Origin: Euclidia mi
Lineage: Eukaryota > Arthropoda > Insecta > Lepidoptera > Erebidae
NCBI GenBank assembly: GCA_944739405.2
Contig: OX123182.2
Location: 17,557,326-17,621,325 of the forward strand
Reading direction: 5' to 3'
DNA length: 64,000 nucleotides
The notes under the pieces are model-generated. The model did not search any database. It saw only the letters and a program-made list of their open reading frames with translations, and was not told the origin of the DNA. This document shows positions 23,165-32,058 of the stretch, one piece after another; position 1 is the stretch's first letter; each line of letters opens with the position of its first letter. The translations under genes and the position numbers were made by a program.

Positions 23165-23252
23165 ATGATTCAAGTAGATGCAGAAAAACCTGATCTTAGT
23201 TCGGCGTTTTCAAACTTACATACCGCGTTTGCAAAGCAATATTTCAATTCTG
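23165..23252 (+). CDS. Candidate first coding exon, unknown protein
   Basis: ATG at 23165 opens a frame (MIQVDAEKPDLSSAF...) that runs 29 codons plus one base into a good splice donor, tctg|gtaagtga, at 23253. A T-rich acceptor lies about 90 bases on (ttactttttag near 23340). Joining there would give only about nine more codons before a stop, so a different acceptor may be used, or this is chance. No family was recognised. The composition is less AT-rich than the flanks. Confidence 0.25.
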
Positions 23253-24027
23253 GTAAGTGACGATGTTTTACAAGTATTACTTCACTATAACAACTCTAAG
23301 TTCCTAAATTAACACAGATTGTTGTATTTATTACTTTTTAGCTCAGTTCATAGTTAATAGCGATCGATGATTATTTAGAATGTTTTTCGATGGAGTTGTT
23401 CAGAAACGCAACTCTGGCGCAAAAAGTCGATTACCGTAATTAGTATTCACAGAGTAATCGGTTTTTGTGCAATATTGAGCAACAAAAAACAGAAGTTTTA
23501 TGGAATATTAAGACGTTTTTTTACGAACATTATTGAAGTTTTAAGCGTCTGAAGTTAAAAACGGACGGTTTACGCCGGAGTCTGTGAAACAATTTGTGGG
23601 TTCAATGTTAAGATGGGACGTTGTTACTCAAAATGTTGAATCAGTTAGGACGTTGTTCAATTGAAAAAATCTTTTATTATGAAGATTTTTTATTAGAAAT
23701 AAGTTAAATTTATTGCAAAATTTTATATTTTAGTAACGAGTGAAGGATAAACGGGCTTGAATCGTCTTTGCCTCCTGTTACAAAGGAACCAGTCGTGAAT
23801 TTGATATATTATGGGAAGAAATTCTACACAAACGTGATGGGACAAAGAAAAGAAAGGAATCTGTAATATCTCAATACCGGATAGTATGCCTATTTAGTCT
23901 ACCAAAGGTGTCTACAGTAATCAACCTAGTTAATTTTCTTTGGAAATCCATTAAGTTTTTCAAATTCATCGTTAATACAGCTCTAACAGTAAGAAGTGTA
24001 ACCACGGGTCTACCCCAGGTAGTTTAA
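23253..24027. other. No gene seen
   Basis: AT-rich sequence up to the gypsy insertion. No long ORF or repeat identified. Confidence 0.4.
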
Positions 24028-24238
24028 GTACTGTGACGGCCGGTGTCATGCCAAGCTGTCATCACTACCGTTGCCAACGACTTCTGACGTCTACACGACA
24101 AACTATCCGGTCATCAAACACAATAATTTATTAGCAAAGAGGTTTGAAGACTATTTTATTATTTGGAAATGAGTTTTTAGTTCGATGACGTATACACTCT
24201 GTCAAGTGTTCGCCAAATTCACCAGTCATTGACAACAA

Positions 24239-24307
24239 GGCGATGGCCGTGCGGATAACACATTGCGTTCACGTTCTGAAGGCGTGGGTTCAAATCCCAG
24301 TCATAAC
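24239..24307 (+). promoter_or_regulatory. tRNA-like sequence with Pol III A and B boxes in the 5' LTR
   Basis: A box tggccgtgcgg (24244-24254) and a perfect B box ggttcaaatcc (24287-24297) lie in a 69-base stretch resembling a tRNA with a GGCCGAGCGG-type D arm, as in Leu or Ser. The acceptor ends do not pair, so it is not a tRNA gene. A TTTTT at 24325-24329 could end a Pol III transcript of about 90 nt. The same unit is in the 3' LTR. Confidence 0.7.
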
Positions 24308-24608
24308 TGTTATGTGGATTATGGTTTTTATGAAATTTGGAAAATGTTTATGAATATTTGGCAAATATTTAAAAGATTATTTAAATATTTCGAGTAAAAA
24401 TTAGAAAATTCTAGAAACTTCAGGAAGGAATGGAAAGGTTAAAAAGAGACAGGAGATGGAAACACAAATTTAAATATTTCGAATAAAGATTAGAAAATTC
24501 TAGAAACTTCAAGAAGGAATGGAAAGGTTAAAAAGAGACAGGAGATGGAAAAACAATTGAATAACGAAAAGACAATCGAAATTAGTAGATCTAGAACATT
24601 CTTAGGGG

Positions 24609-24616
24609 TATATAAG
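24609..24616 (+). promoter_or_regulatory. LTR TATA box
   Basis: tatataag within the LTR, about 330 bases before gag. It is the expected Pol II promoter of the element. The identical site is in the 3' LTR near 30296. Confidence 0.65.
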
Positions 24617-24906
24617 GCGGTGTAGACGCGCTAAGCGCCAGTTTAAGTTGAAAAGTGGTGAAGTGCAGAAGAAAAGGAAGAAAGAAGAAGTAGTAAAAAA
24701 AGTGAAGTGAAAGTATAGTGCAGTAAAGTGCAGTGAAGTGCAGTGAAGTGCAGTGAAGTGCAGTGAAAAGTGCAGTGCAAAAGACGCTAGTGTTGGTGCT
24801 GTCTGCGTCGAAATTAAACGGCGTGTCGTGTGTGAAGTCGAATAAAGTGTCATCAGTGCTACTCGGTGTTTCCTTCCAATCCCGTTACCCCGTAGTCCGT
24901 AACAAT

Positions 24907-24925
24907 TGGTGTCAGAAGTGGGATT
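24907..24925 (+). other. Primer-binding site, tRNA-Leu type
   Basis: tggtgtcagaagtgggatt begins two bases after the LTR end. It is complementary to a CCA-tailed tRNA 3' end of the form aatcccacttctgacacca, as in animal tRNA-Leu. It would prime minus-strand DNA synthesis. Confidence 0.75.
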
Positions 24926-24937
24926 GGAAGGTTTAAG

Positions 24938-26137
24938 ATGCCAGTCATGCCGAGGGAAGGGCCTACGACACGTGCGAGGGCTGCCGCTCAAGAGCTAGGC
25001 GACTCTAGCCAGGAAGTTGTGAGCAGGGATGCTCCTTCGCAAGCAACCGGATCTGAAGGGGGGGTATCTACGTCCGCAAGCGCAGCTAACCCTATATCTC
25101 TCGCAGACCTCGCAATAATAATCCAGCAAAACTCTCAGCAACTTAAATGCGATCTTCAAACACAACTTCAGGAGAACTCGCATCGACTCGAGCAAAACTC
25201 GCATCGACTCGAGCAAAACTCGCAGCAGCTTGGCGAGATAATGGAGAGCCAGGTTGAGATTCGCCGTTATATATCGGAGAACGCCCGTAAGATCGCCGAG
25301 ATGGAGATGTGTATCGGTGAAGTACAGTCGCGCGTGGCTACTATAGAGGAAGAGGTGCAGTCCCGCATGGCGTCAGTATCAGAAGAGATACACACCCGCA
25401 TAGCTACCGTAGAGGAGGAGTGCAGGAGGATTAAGACCAACGTCCCTTCAGTCGCAGTCGCCTCATCAGGTGCTGGTAATTTTAAAGTGCCTTCTTTCGA
25501 TGGCACCTCATGCTGGGAGGCGTACAGGATGCAGTTTGAAGCCGCTTCTTCTAGTAACAGTTGGAACAGAGAGCAGGCCAAGAATGCACTCGCTCTGGCG
25601 TTACGCGATGGTGCACTATCAGTGCTACAGTCTGTGGGGAAAGACGCCACATATGAACAGCTCATCGAGGCTCTAGAGTCCAGGTATGGAGACGCGCATT
25701 TGGAATTTGTATTCCGTGCTCAGTTGCGTAACCGCTGTCAGCGCCCTAATGAGTCATTGCAGCAGTGGTCTATAGAAGTAGAGAAAATGGTAGGAAAAGG
25801 TTACCAGTCTGCACCCCCGGCACAAGTCCAAAGTATGCGTCTCCAGGCGTTCATTGATGGCATTTATGACGATGAGGTCAGGTCTGCCGTTCGTCTGAAG
25901 CACCACGATAACGTTAAAGACGCTTTAGCGCATGCTCTAGAAGTGGAGGCTGTCCGTCGAGACAATAAGGGTGGACGAGTCCGAGTTGTGGCCGCAGAAA
26001 TGCAGCGAACAGACCGAAGATTTGTCCCAAAATGTTATAGCTGCAGGGAACCAGGACATTTCAGCAATAGCTGTCCGAAACGTAAACGTAAGACTGACGC
26101 TACTGTTCAAACGTCAGAACACGAGCAGGAAAACTAA
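24938..26137 (+). CDS. gag: Gypsy-type Gag
   Basis: 399-residue capsid/nucleocapsid precursor that would package the element RNA into particles. The N-terminal third is rich in Q, S and E. It holds a predicted coiled coil (about residues 60-150) with a visible ENSHRLEQ repeat. A retrotransposon Gag core follows (about 185-345). A CCHC zinc knuckle closes it (C366, C369, H374, C379), then a basic KRKRK stretch. The start ATG is the first after the primer site. The stop at 26135 lies in a different frame from pol. Pol is open from 26071, so the two overlap by about 64 bases and pol would need a -1 shift. The bases ggaaaac just before the gag stop are a weak candidate slip site. The frame is intact. 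Confidence 0.92.
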   Translation: MPVMPREGPTTRARAAAQELGDSSQEVVSRDAPSQATGSEGGVSTSASAANPISLADLAIIIQQNSQQLKCDLQTQLQENSHRLEQNSHRLEQNSQQLGEIMESQVEIRRYISENARKIAEMEMCIGEVQSRVATIEEEVQSRMASVSEEIHTRIATVEEECRRIKTNVPSVAVASSGAGNFKVPSFDGTSCWEAYRMQFEAASSSNSWNREQAKNALALALRDGALSVLQSVGKDATYEQLIEALESRYGDAHLEFVFRAQLRNRCQRPNESLQQWSIEVEKMVGKGYQSAPPAQVQSMRLQAFIDGIYDDEVRSAVRLKHHDNVKDALAHALEVEAVRRDNKGGRVRVVAAEMQRTDRRFVPKCYSCREPGHFSNSCPKRKRKTDATVQTSEHEQEN

Positions 26138-26151
26138 TTTCAGCCAGGGCT

Positions 26152-26343
26152 GTGGGGCAAGCGCTGGCCGGTAGACGAAAAGCCCCTAAAATTTGTATCC
26201 GACAAAGCACGGATGGGAACAGCTTAACCATTGATGGCGCGGTCAATGGCGTTACCTGTTTGCTGACCTTGGACACCGGTGCGTCACGAACTGTTATAGG
26301 GACTCATCTGATAAGGAGGAATGGGAAGATTCTAAAACAGTAA
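26152..26343 (+). CDS. pol: Gypsy-type protease, N-terminal part (cut by a stop)
   Basis: Aspartic protease that would cleave Gag-Pol. The active-site motif LDTGAS is present (DTGA at residues 41-44 from this ATG). The reading frame is open upstream to 26071, so the ATG at 26152 is arbitrary if Pol is made by frameshifting from Gag. It ends at an in-frame TAA (26341-26343). The same frame continues beyond with typical protease and RT sequence, so the stop is a nonsense mutation or possibly a readthrough stop. The flanking residues (ILKQ before, TATGQ after) fit one continuous protease. Confidence 0.85.
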   Translation: MGQALAGRRKAPKICIRQSTDGNSLTIDGAVNGVTCLLTLDTGASRTVIGTHLIRRNGKILKQ

Positions 26344-26400
26344 ATTCGACCTCGACTGACAACGGCTACCGGCCAGCACATTCCAGTCAGGGGAGAGCAA

Positions 26401-29400
26401 ATGGTGGCTTTCAAAGTAGGTGACAAATTATATTGGCAAAAAGCACTGATTGCAGACATCGTCGACGACTGCATTGTTGGGCTAGACTTCTTCAGAGATC
26501 ACCAATGTAGATTGGATATTAAGTGTGGTATATTAAAGTGTGGAGACATGGAGATTCCAATGAGTGGTGGAGGCGCGGGAAAGGTTTTGTGCTTCAAAGA
26601 GAGCAAGCTCGCACCTAGGTCACAGACCTTTGTTCCCGTCACATTACCTGCCACTTCGAGTCAGAGACGTTGCATAATGATAGAAGACAATGGAGATCAC
26701 GATCCATGGTTGCCGGCGTGTGTAGTTGTTGCTTCTTCACAAATGGCAGTTATACCTGTCCTAAATTTAAGTGATGAAGAAAAAGTTTTGAAGAAGGGTT
26801 CTGAGATAGGAGAGTCCGTGGAAGTCGCTTGGTTACGAAACTGCCAGGAAACCAAGAGTTTAGCTGAGACTAACGTTAACGTGGATAGTGTTTTGAAAGG
26901 TTGCAAAGACGATCTAACAGAAATTGAAACAGAAAAAGCAAAGAGATTGCTGACACAATACGTCGACATTTTTTCAAAGGACGACGGTGACATCGGAAAG
27001 ACAGGAGTAGTAAAGCACACCATCAATACGGGGAATGAACAACCGATCCGTCAACGCCCGCGACGTGTACCTTTTGCCAGAGAGAAGGAGGTAGAGGATA
27101 TGATTGAAGATATGAGGAAAAACGGGGTTATTGAGCCATCGACTAGCCCGTGGTGTTCACCGGTGGTATTGGTACAGAAAAAAGATGGATCGACTAGATT
27201 CTGTATTGACTACCGAAGATTGAATGATGTAACCAAGAAAGACAGTTATCCTTTGCCTAGAATAGACGACACGTTAGACACGTTATGCGGAATGAAGTGG
27301 TTCACGACAATAGACCTAAAAAGTGGTTACTGGCAAGTGGAAATGGACCCAAAAGACAAGGAGAAGACAGCTTTTTCAATGGGCAGAGGGTTATGGCAGT
27401 TCAATGTTATGCCTTTCGGATTGTGCAACGCACCAGCTACTTTTGAAAGGTTAATGGAACACATCCTTGCCGGCCTTTTAGGGGAAGCTTGTCTGGTGTA
27501 TCTCGATGACATAATTGTAATGGGACGAGACTTCGATGATCATCTCACGAAGCTAGAAAGTGTACTCAATAGATTGAGAAACGCAAATCTGAAGCTCAGT
27601 CTTAAAAAATGTTCATTTTTTAAGCGACAAGTTAACTACTTGGGTCATGTCGTCTCTGAAAAAGGCATCGAGAAGGACCCTGCCAAGATTTCGGCGGTTA
27701 AAGATTGGCCCATGCCTAAGGACAAGACGCAGGTGCGCTCATTTATGGGGCTTTGCTCTTATTACAGACGTTTTGTGAAGAATTTCTCAAGCATCGCAAA
27801 ACCCTTACATGAGCTGACGGAGCAAAAGCGACCATTTAATTGGGATGAAAAATGTCAAACTGCTTTCGAGGAGTTGAAGACGCGTTTATGTGAAGCGCCA
27901 ATTCTTGCATATCCCGACGTCAATGGGGAATTTGTTGTTGACACAGACGCAAGCAATGTGGGTATTGGTGGAACTCTTTCCCAGAGACAAGGAGACCAGG
28001 AGGCTGTTATTGCCTACTTTAGCAAATCTCTGTCTAAACCTGAAAGGAACTACTGCACCACACGAAAGGAGCTTCTAGCGGTAGTGAAAACTCTTCAGCA
28101 TTTTAAAAAGTACCTGATCGGAAGAAAATTCCGAATCCGGACGGACCACGCAGCGCTTAAGTGGCTTTTGCAGTTTAAAAATTGTGAGGGTCAGGTAGCT
28201 CGATGGATTGAACAACTTCAAGAATACGATTTCGAAGTTGAGCATCGTAGCGGAAAATCTCACGGTAATGCTGATGCCTTATCAAGACGTCCTTGTGATA
28301 AGAACTGCAAGTATTGCGTGCGACAAGAAGGAAAAGAGGAAGCTGCCGTCAAGGTAATCAGAACCGATACCATCGACGGGCAATGGAATAGGGAGTTCAT
28401 TATTAAATCCCAGGAAGAAGACAAAAATTTGAAACCGATACTGGAGCGTCTAAAAAATAACCCCCTTCGGCCAGAATGGAGTGAGGTGGCTGATACTAGT
28501 ATCGTGACGAAAAGTTATTGGGCGCTATGGAACAGCCTAATAGTACAAGATGGACTACTTTGTCGAAAATGGGAAAGTGCTTCTGGAAGAGACAGTTATC
28601 TTCAAACAATAGTGCCAAAATCAATGATTCCTGAAGTTTTGCGAGTTTGTCATGACGGCCCATCTGGCGGACATCTTGGAGTGCGAAGAACCTTACTGAA
28701 GATTCGTCAACGTTTTTATTGGCTGCACTGTAGGGAAGACGTTGAAGACTGGTGCAGGAAATGCGTTAAATGTTCTTCAGTTAAAGGGCCGCAAACTCGG
28801 AGCCGCGGAGCACTAAAACTGTACACTGTGGGAGCTCCTTGGGAACGTGTTGCTGTGGATATAGCTGGACCATTTCCTTTGACAGAAAGTGGTAATCGCT
28901 ACATTCTGGTGGTAATGGATTATTTCATGAGATGGCCAGAAGCTTTTGCAGTCCCCAATCAGGAAGCAATTACAGTTGCGACAAAATTAGTAAATGAAGT
29001 ATTTTGTCGATATGGTTTACCGTTAGAAATCCACAGCGACCAAGGGAGAAACTTTGAATCCCAACTCTTTCAAGAAATCTGCAAGATGATGGGGATCCAC
29101 AAAACTAGAACAACTCCGTATCACCCTCAATCGGATGGAATGGTGGAGCGATTTAACCAGACATTGGAGCGCCATCTTGCTAAAGTAGTCGATAGCCATC
29201 AGAGAAACTGGGACGAATATATCCCACTATTTCTTCTGGCTTACAGAACCGCAGTACATGAAAGTACGGCAACAACCCCGGCGCGCACAAATTTAGGAAG
29301 GGAGCTACGACTTCCAGTAGACCTTCTTGCTGGATGTCCACCGGGGACACCTAGCTGTGTTACCGATTATGCATGTGAATTAAGAAGAAAGCTCGAAGAA

Positions 29401-29718
29401 ATTCATGAACACGTTAGACAAGAGAATTTACAAGCGGGAGTAAGAATGAAGACCCGATATGACAGACGCGCAAATGCAAGAGAATTCGAAGAGGGAACTT
29501 TGGTGTGGCTTCATAATCCGGTCCGATGTAAGGGAAAATCTCCCAAATTACAGCCAAGCTGGGAAGGACCATATACTGTAATAAAGAAAATTAACGACGT
29601 AACCTACAGAATTCGGAAGACACCTAGAAGTCCACTGAAGATTGTTCATGTGGATAGGATAGCGGTATATCATGGATCCAACAATGCTCGGGACGAGCAT
29701 GTCTTAGAGAGGGGGTAG
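26401..29718 (+). CDS. pol: Gypsy-type Pol: protease end, RT, RNase H, integrase
   Basis: 1,105 residues in the same frame as the protease start. Homology actually begins just after the TAA at 26341. The protease C-terminal part includes IVGLDFF. RT: IDYRRLN, TTIDLKSGYWQVEM and catalytic YLDD (residues 367-370). RNase H: DTDASNVGIGG and TDHAALKWL, ending near NADALSRR. Integrase: H-H-C-C zinc region (HDGPSGGHLG ... CRKCVKC), then DD35E residues D820, D880 and E916. A GPY/F module (WEGPYTV) lies near the C-terminus. The stop codon TAG sits inside the purine tract and touches the 3' LTR. Apart from the upstream stop, no break is seen. Confidence 0.95.
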   Translation: MVAFKVGDKLYWQKALIADIVDDCIVGLDFFRDHQCRLDIKCGILKCGDMEIPMSGGGAGKVLCFKESKLAPRSQTFVPVTLPATSSQRRCIMIEDNGDHDPWLPACVVVASSQMAVIPVLNLSDEEKVLKKGSEIGESVEVAWLRNCQETKSLAETNVNVDSVLKGCKDDLTEIETEKAKRLLTQYVDIFSKDDGDIGKTGVVKHTINTGNEQPIRQRPRRVPFAREKEVEDMIEDMRKNGVIEPSTSPWCSPVVLVQKKDGSTRFCIDYRRLNDVTKKDSYPLPRIDDTLDTLCGMKWFTTIDLKSGYWQVEMDPKDKEKTAFSMGRGLWQFNVMPFGLCNAPATFERLMEHILAGLLGEACLVYLDDIIVMGRDFDDHLTKLESVLNRLRNANLKLSLKKCSFFKRQVNYLGHVVSEKGIEKDPAKISAVKDWPMPKDKTQVRSFMGLCSYYRRFVKNFSSIAKPLHELTEQKRPFNWDEKCQTAFEELKTRLCEAPILAYPDVNGEFVVDTDASNVGIGGTLSQRQGDQEAVIAYFSKSLSKPERNYCTTRKELLAVVKTLQHFKKYLIGRKFRIRTDHAALKWLLQFKNCEGQVARWIEQLQEYDFEVEHRSGKSHGNADALSRRPCDKNCKYCVRQEGKEEAAVKVIRTDTIDGQWNREFIIKSQEEDKNLKPILERLKNNPLRPEWSEVADTSIVTKSYWALWNSLIVQDGLLCRKWESASGRDSYLQTIVPKSMIPEVLRVCHDGPSGGHLGVRRTLLKIRQRFYWLHCREDVEDWCRKCVKCSSVKGPQTRSRGALKLYTVGAPWERVAVDIAGPFPLTESGNRYILVVMDYFMRWPEAFAVPNQEAITVATKLVNEVFCRYGLPLEIHSDQGRNFESQLFQEICKMMGIHKTRTTPYHPQSDGMVERFNQTLERHLAKVVDSHQRNWDEYIPLFLLAYRTAVHESTATTPARTNLGRELRLPVDLLAGCPPGTPSCVTDYACELRRKLEEIHEHVRQENLQAGVRMKTRYDRRANAREFEEGTLVWLHNPVRCKGKSPKLQPSWEGPYTVIKKINDVTYRIRKTPRSPLKIVHVDRIAVYHGSNNARDEHVLERG
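29706..29718 (+). other. Polypurine tract
   Basis: agagagggggtag directly before the 3' LTR (TGTGACGG at 29719). It would prime plus-strand synthesis. The last three bases are the pol stop codon. Confidence 0.8.
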
Positions 29719-30581
29719 TGTGACGGCCGGTGTCATGCCAAGCTGTCATCACTACCGTTGCCAACGACTTCTGACGTCTACACGACAAACTATCCGGTCA
29801 TCAAACACAATAATTTATTAGCAAAGAGGTTTGAAGACTATTTTATTATTTGGAAATGAGTTTTTAGTTCGATGACGTATACACTCTGTCAAGTGTTCGC
29901 CAAATTCACCAGTCATTGACAACAAGGCGATGGCCGTGCGGATAACACATTGCGTTCACGTTCTGAAGGCGTGGGTTCAAATCCCAGTCATAACTGTTAT
30001 GTGGTTTATGGTTTTTATGAAATTTGGAAAATGTTTATGAATATTTGGCAAATATTTAAAAGATTATTTAAATATTTCGAGTAAAAATTAGAAAATTCTA
30101 GAAACTTCAGGAAGGAATGGAAAGGTTAAAAAGAGACAGGAGATGGAAACACAAATTTAAATATTTCGAATAAAGATTAGAAAATTCTAGAAACTTCAAG
30201 AAGGAATGGAAAGGTTAAAAAGAGACAGGAGATGGAAAAACAATTGAATAACGAAAAGACAATCGAAATTAGTAGATCTAGAACATTCTTAGGGGTATAT
30301 AAGGCGGTGTAGACGCGCTAAGCGCCAGTTTAAGTTGAAAAGTGGTGAAGTGAAGAAGAAAAGGAAGAAAGAAGAAGTAGTAAAAAAAGTGAAGTGAAAG
30401 TATAGTGCAGTAAAGTGCAGTGAAGTGCAGTGAAGTGCAGTGAAAAGTGCAGTGCAAAAGACGCTAGTGTTGGTGCTGTCTGCGTCGAAATTAAACGGCG
30501 TGTCGTGTGTGAAGTCGAATAAAGTGTCATCAGTGCTACTCGGTGTTTCCTTCCAATCCCGTTACCCCGTAGTCCGTAACA
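29719..30581 (+). repeat. 3' LTR (863 bp)
   Basis: Same as the 5' LTR except for one fewer 10-base unit and two substitutions seen by eye (near 30006 and 30350). It ends TAACA next to the target duplication GTAC. Confidence 0.95.
29926..29994 (+). promoter_or_regulatory. tRNA-like sequence in the 3' LTR
   Basis: Identical by eye to 24239-24307, with the same A and B boxes. A Pol III transcript from here would stay in the LTR or read into flanking host DNA if the T-run were skipped. Confidence 0.7.
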
Positions 30582-30617
30582 GTACTAACTCCGATGCTAT
30601 TCCTACTAATAAATAAT

Positions 30618-30735
30618 GATAAAAATACTCTACCACATACACACAACATCATCTAATTCCAAAATAAGCAGAATTTGTATTATTGTTACTGGAAAATGGA
30701 TAAATGTAGTATTTATGTAAATATATACATGCTTA
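30618..30735 (-). repeat. Degenerate SINE tail
   Basis: Minus-strand relative of the 14055 SINE tail: tctaccacatacacac, catctaattcc and ggaaaatggataaa are recognisable. No head. Confidence 0.55.
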
Positions 30736-31685
30736 TTCGACATGCGATATTATATTATGCCCTAATAATACAAAATATTAAGACCTACTTTTAATTAAGT
30801 AGTCTGCCATTTACTACAGCTGCCAGCGACAGTCACTGCGAGAAAATTTAAGTATGCCAAACTATGTTCCTGCTGATGCTGTTTTAACTCATTTTGGGTT
30901 ATATTATTATGTTGTTGCTAGACTGCATAGATGAGATATGTATGCATGGGTGAGACAGGATAAAAGTATAATTCTAGAGGAAGGGCAGGCGGAGCCGGCT
31001 TGACAGGCAAAAGATCATTAAAGATGATGCAATGAAAAGTGTGTTTCAAATATATGAAGACCTAATCGTCATGTGCTGCTTAAGTTATTTATGTAGAGTA
31101 AATACTGAAATGTGTCATTATCATGGTCTCAACGTTATCCGGGTGGCAGCCACGACTTTATGCCTTAGAACCCAGGCTCTGCTTAGTAGACTAATAAGAT
31201 TCGATAGAATAGTTTAGCTAAGTACTATAATGAGTATGAGTACTCGATTTGCAATTTTGTTAATGTTTAGTTGTATTTTAGTTTTATTAAGTTAATATTG
31301 TGCACCACGTCTAAGTAAAAACGATGTAGGATGGTTGTTATTCTTATACGAGGTGTAAAAATACCCTTTACGAAAATTCTTTACTTCGGCACCATACCTT
31401 GGAAATTACTGCTTCAGGAGATATTGAGGCTCAAAGTTACCATACAATTTTTAATTAGGTACAAAATCCATTCATTTCACGCGCCAATTTGTTCTTTATA
31501 GGATACTTTTCCTTGTATAGGTAAGTATCTCGAGAATCGCACGCGCGTACTTTACATAGCAGCTTATAAAATGTGTCTACTAAAAAAATCGTTTCCGAGG
31601 TATTGTTTTGCTAAATATGACTTAGCAAGATGTGTTAAACGAGTAGACTTCGGCTTGGTGATGGGTCTTTTTCCACCGTGTATAA
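30736..31685. other. No gene seen
   Basis: AT-rich. A gcaggcggagccggct stretch near 30990 is probably the remnant of a retroposon 3' end. No domain-bearing ORF. Confidence 0.35.
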
Positions 31686-31689
31686 TATT

Positions 31690-31830
31690 AGAAAGAAGAA
31701 GATATTGGGTTAAGATCGCAGGAAGCGGTGGAATTCAGGCGGCACATGATTGGAGTTGTGTGGACAGCCTTTGGGGAGGCCATATCCAGCAGTGGATGTC
31801 TTTAGGTTTAGATGATGATAAAGATGTTTT
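31690..31830 (+). pseudogene. LINE 3' coding end (RTE-like), fragment
   Basis: The frame 31571-31855 contains WVKIAGSGGIQAAHDW and LWGGHIQQWMSLGLDDD, a degenerate form of the C-terminus typical of RTE-like elements (aGG.WmrAAqDR...LGEAYvQqW), followed by a GATGAT run. Only this 3' end is present. Related ends occur at 35500, 38000 and 43836 (minus). Confidence 0.7.
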
Positions 31831-31851
31831 TAGTCATAATTTTATTTTATA

Positions 31852-32058
31852 CTAGAGGACGCCAGCAGCTACGCCTGCATTTTTTTTTAATTTACCCGTT
31901 TTCGCCGATCCCGTGGGAATTTCGGGAATACCCTTCTTAGTGCACCCCTACGGTCCCCAAGGAACATACATGCCAAATTTCAGCTTCCTGCACCCAATAG
32001 TTTCAGCTGTAGCGTGTCTGTCAGTCAGTCAGTAACGCAAGGATTTTATATATTAAGA
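31852..32058 (-). mobile_element. Short Helitron, copy 2
   Basis: Same element as 17350-17553. It reads CTAG at 31852 to the complement of TCTTAATATA at 32058, with flanks A and T. Confidence 0.85.

Larger units (their letters stand above)
24032..24904 (+). repeat. 5' LTR (873 bp)
   Basis: Begins TGTGACGG and ends GTAACA. It carries, in order, a tRNA-like insert (24239-24307), two tandem copies of about 86 bases beginning aaatatttcga, a TATA box (tatataag, 24609-24616), a run of the 10-base unit gtgcagtgaa (about 24718-24770), and a final segment with an AATAAA-like aataaag near 24841. The U3/R border is placed downstream of the TATA box by inference. Confidence 0.95.
24032..30581 (+). mobile_element. 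Ty3/gypsy-type LTR retrotransposon, nearly complete
   Basis: 6.55 kb flanked by a 4-base target duplication GTAC (24028-24031 and 30582-30585). Order: 5' LTR, tRNA-Leu-type primer site, gag, protease, RT, RNase H, integrase with GPY/F module, purine tract, 3' LTR. There is no env-like frame. The two LTRs differ, by eye, at two substitutions and one 10-base repeat unit, which suggests recent insertion. One in-frame stop in the protease probably makes this copy non-autonomous. The clade within Ty3/gypsy is not determined. Confidence 0.95.

Noticed and set aside
24239..24307. Calling the LTR tRNA-like sequence a tRNA gene
   Set aside because: Acceptor ends do not pair and no proper anticodon arm forms. 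Only the A and B boxes are good.
24602..24991. 129-codon minus-strand frame over the 5' LTR end, and a shorter one at 30330-30530
   Set aside because: Made of the low-complexity 10-base LTR repeat (His/Phe/Thr/Ser runs). It overlaps the LTR promoter and gag start on the other strand.
25267..25665. 132-codon minus-strand frame
   Set aside because: Antisense shadow of gag.
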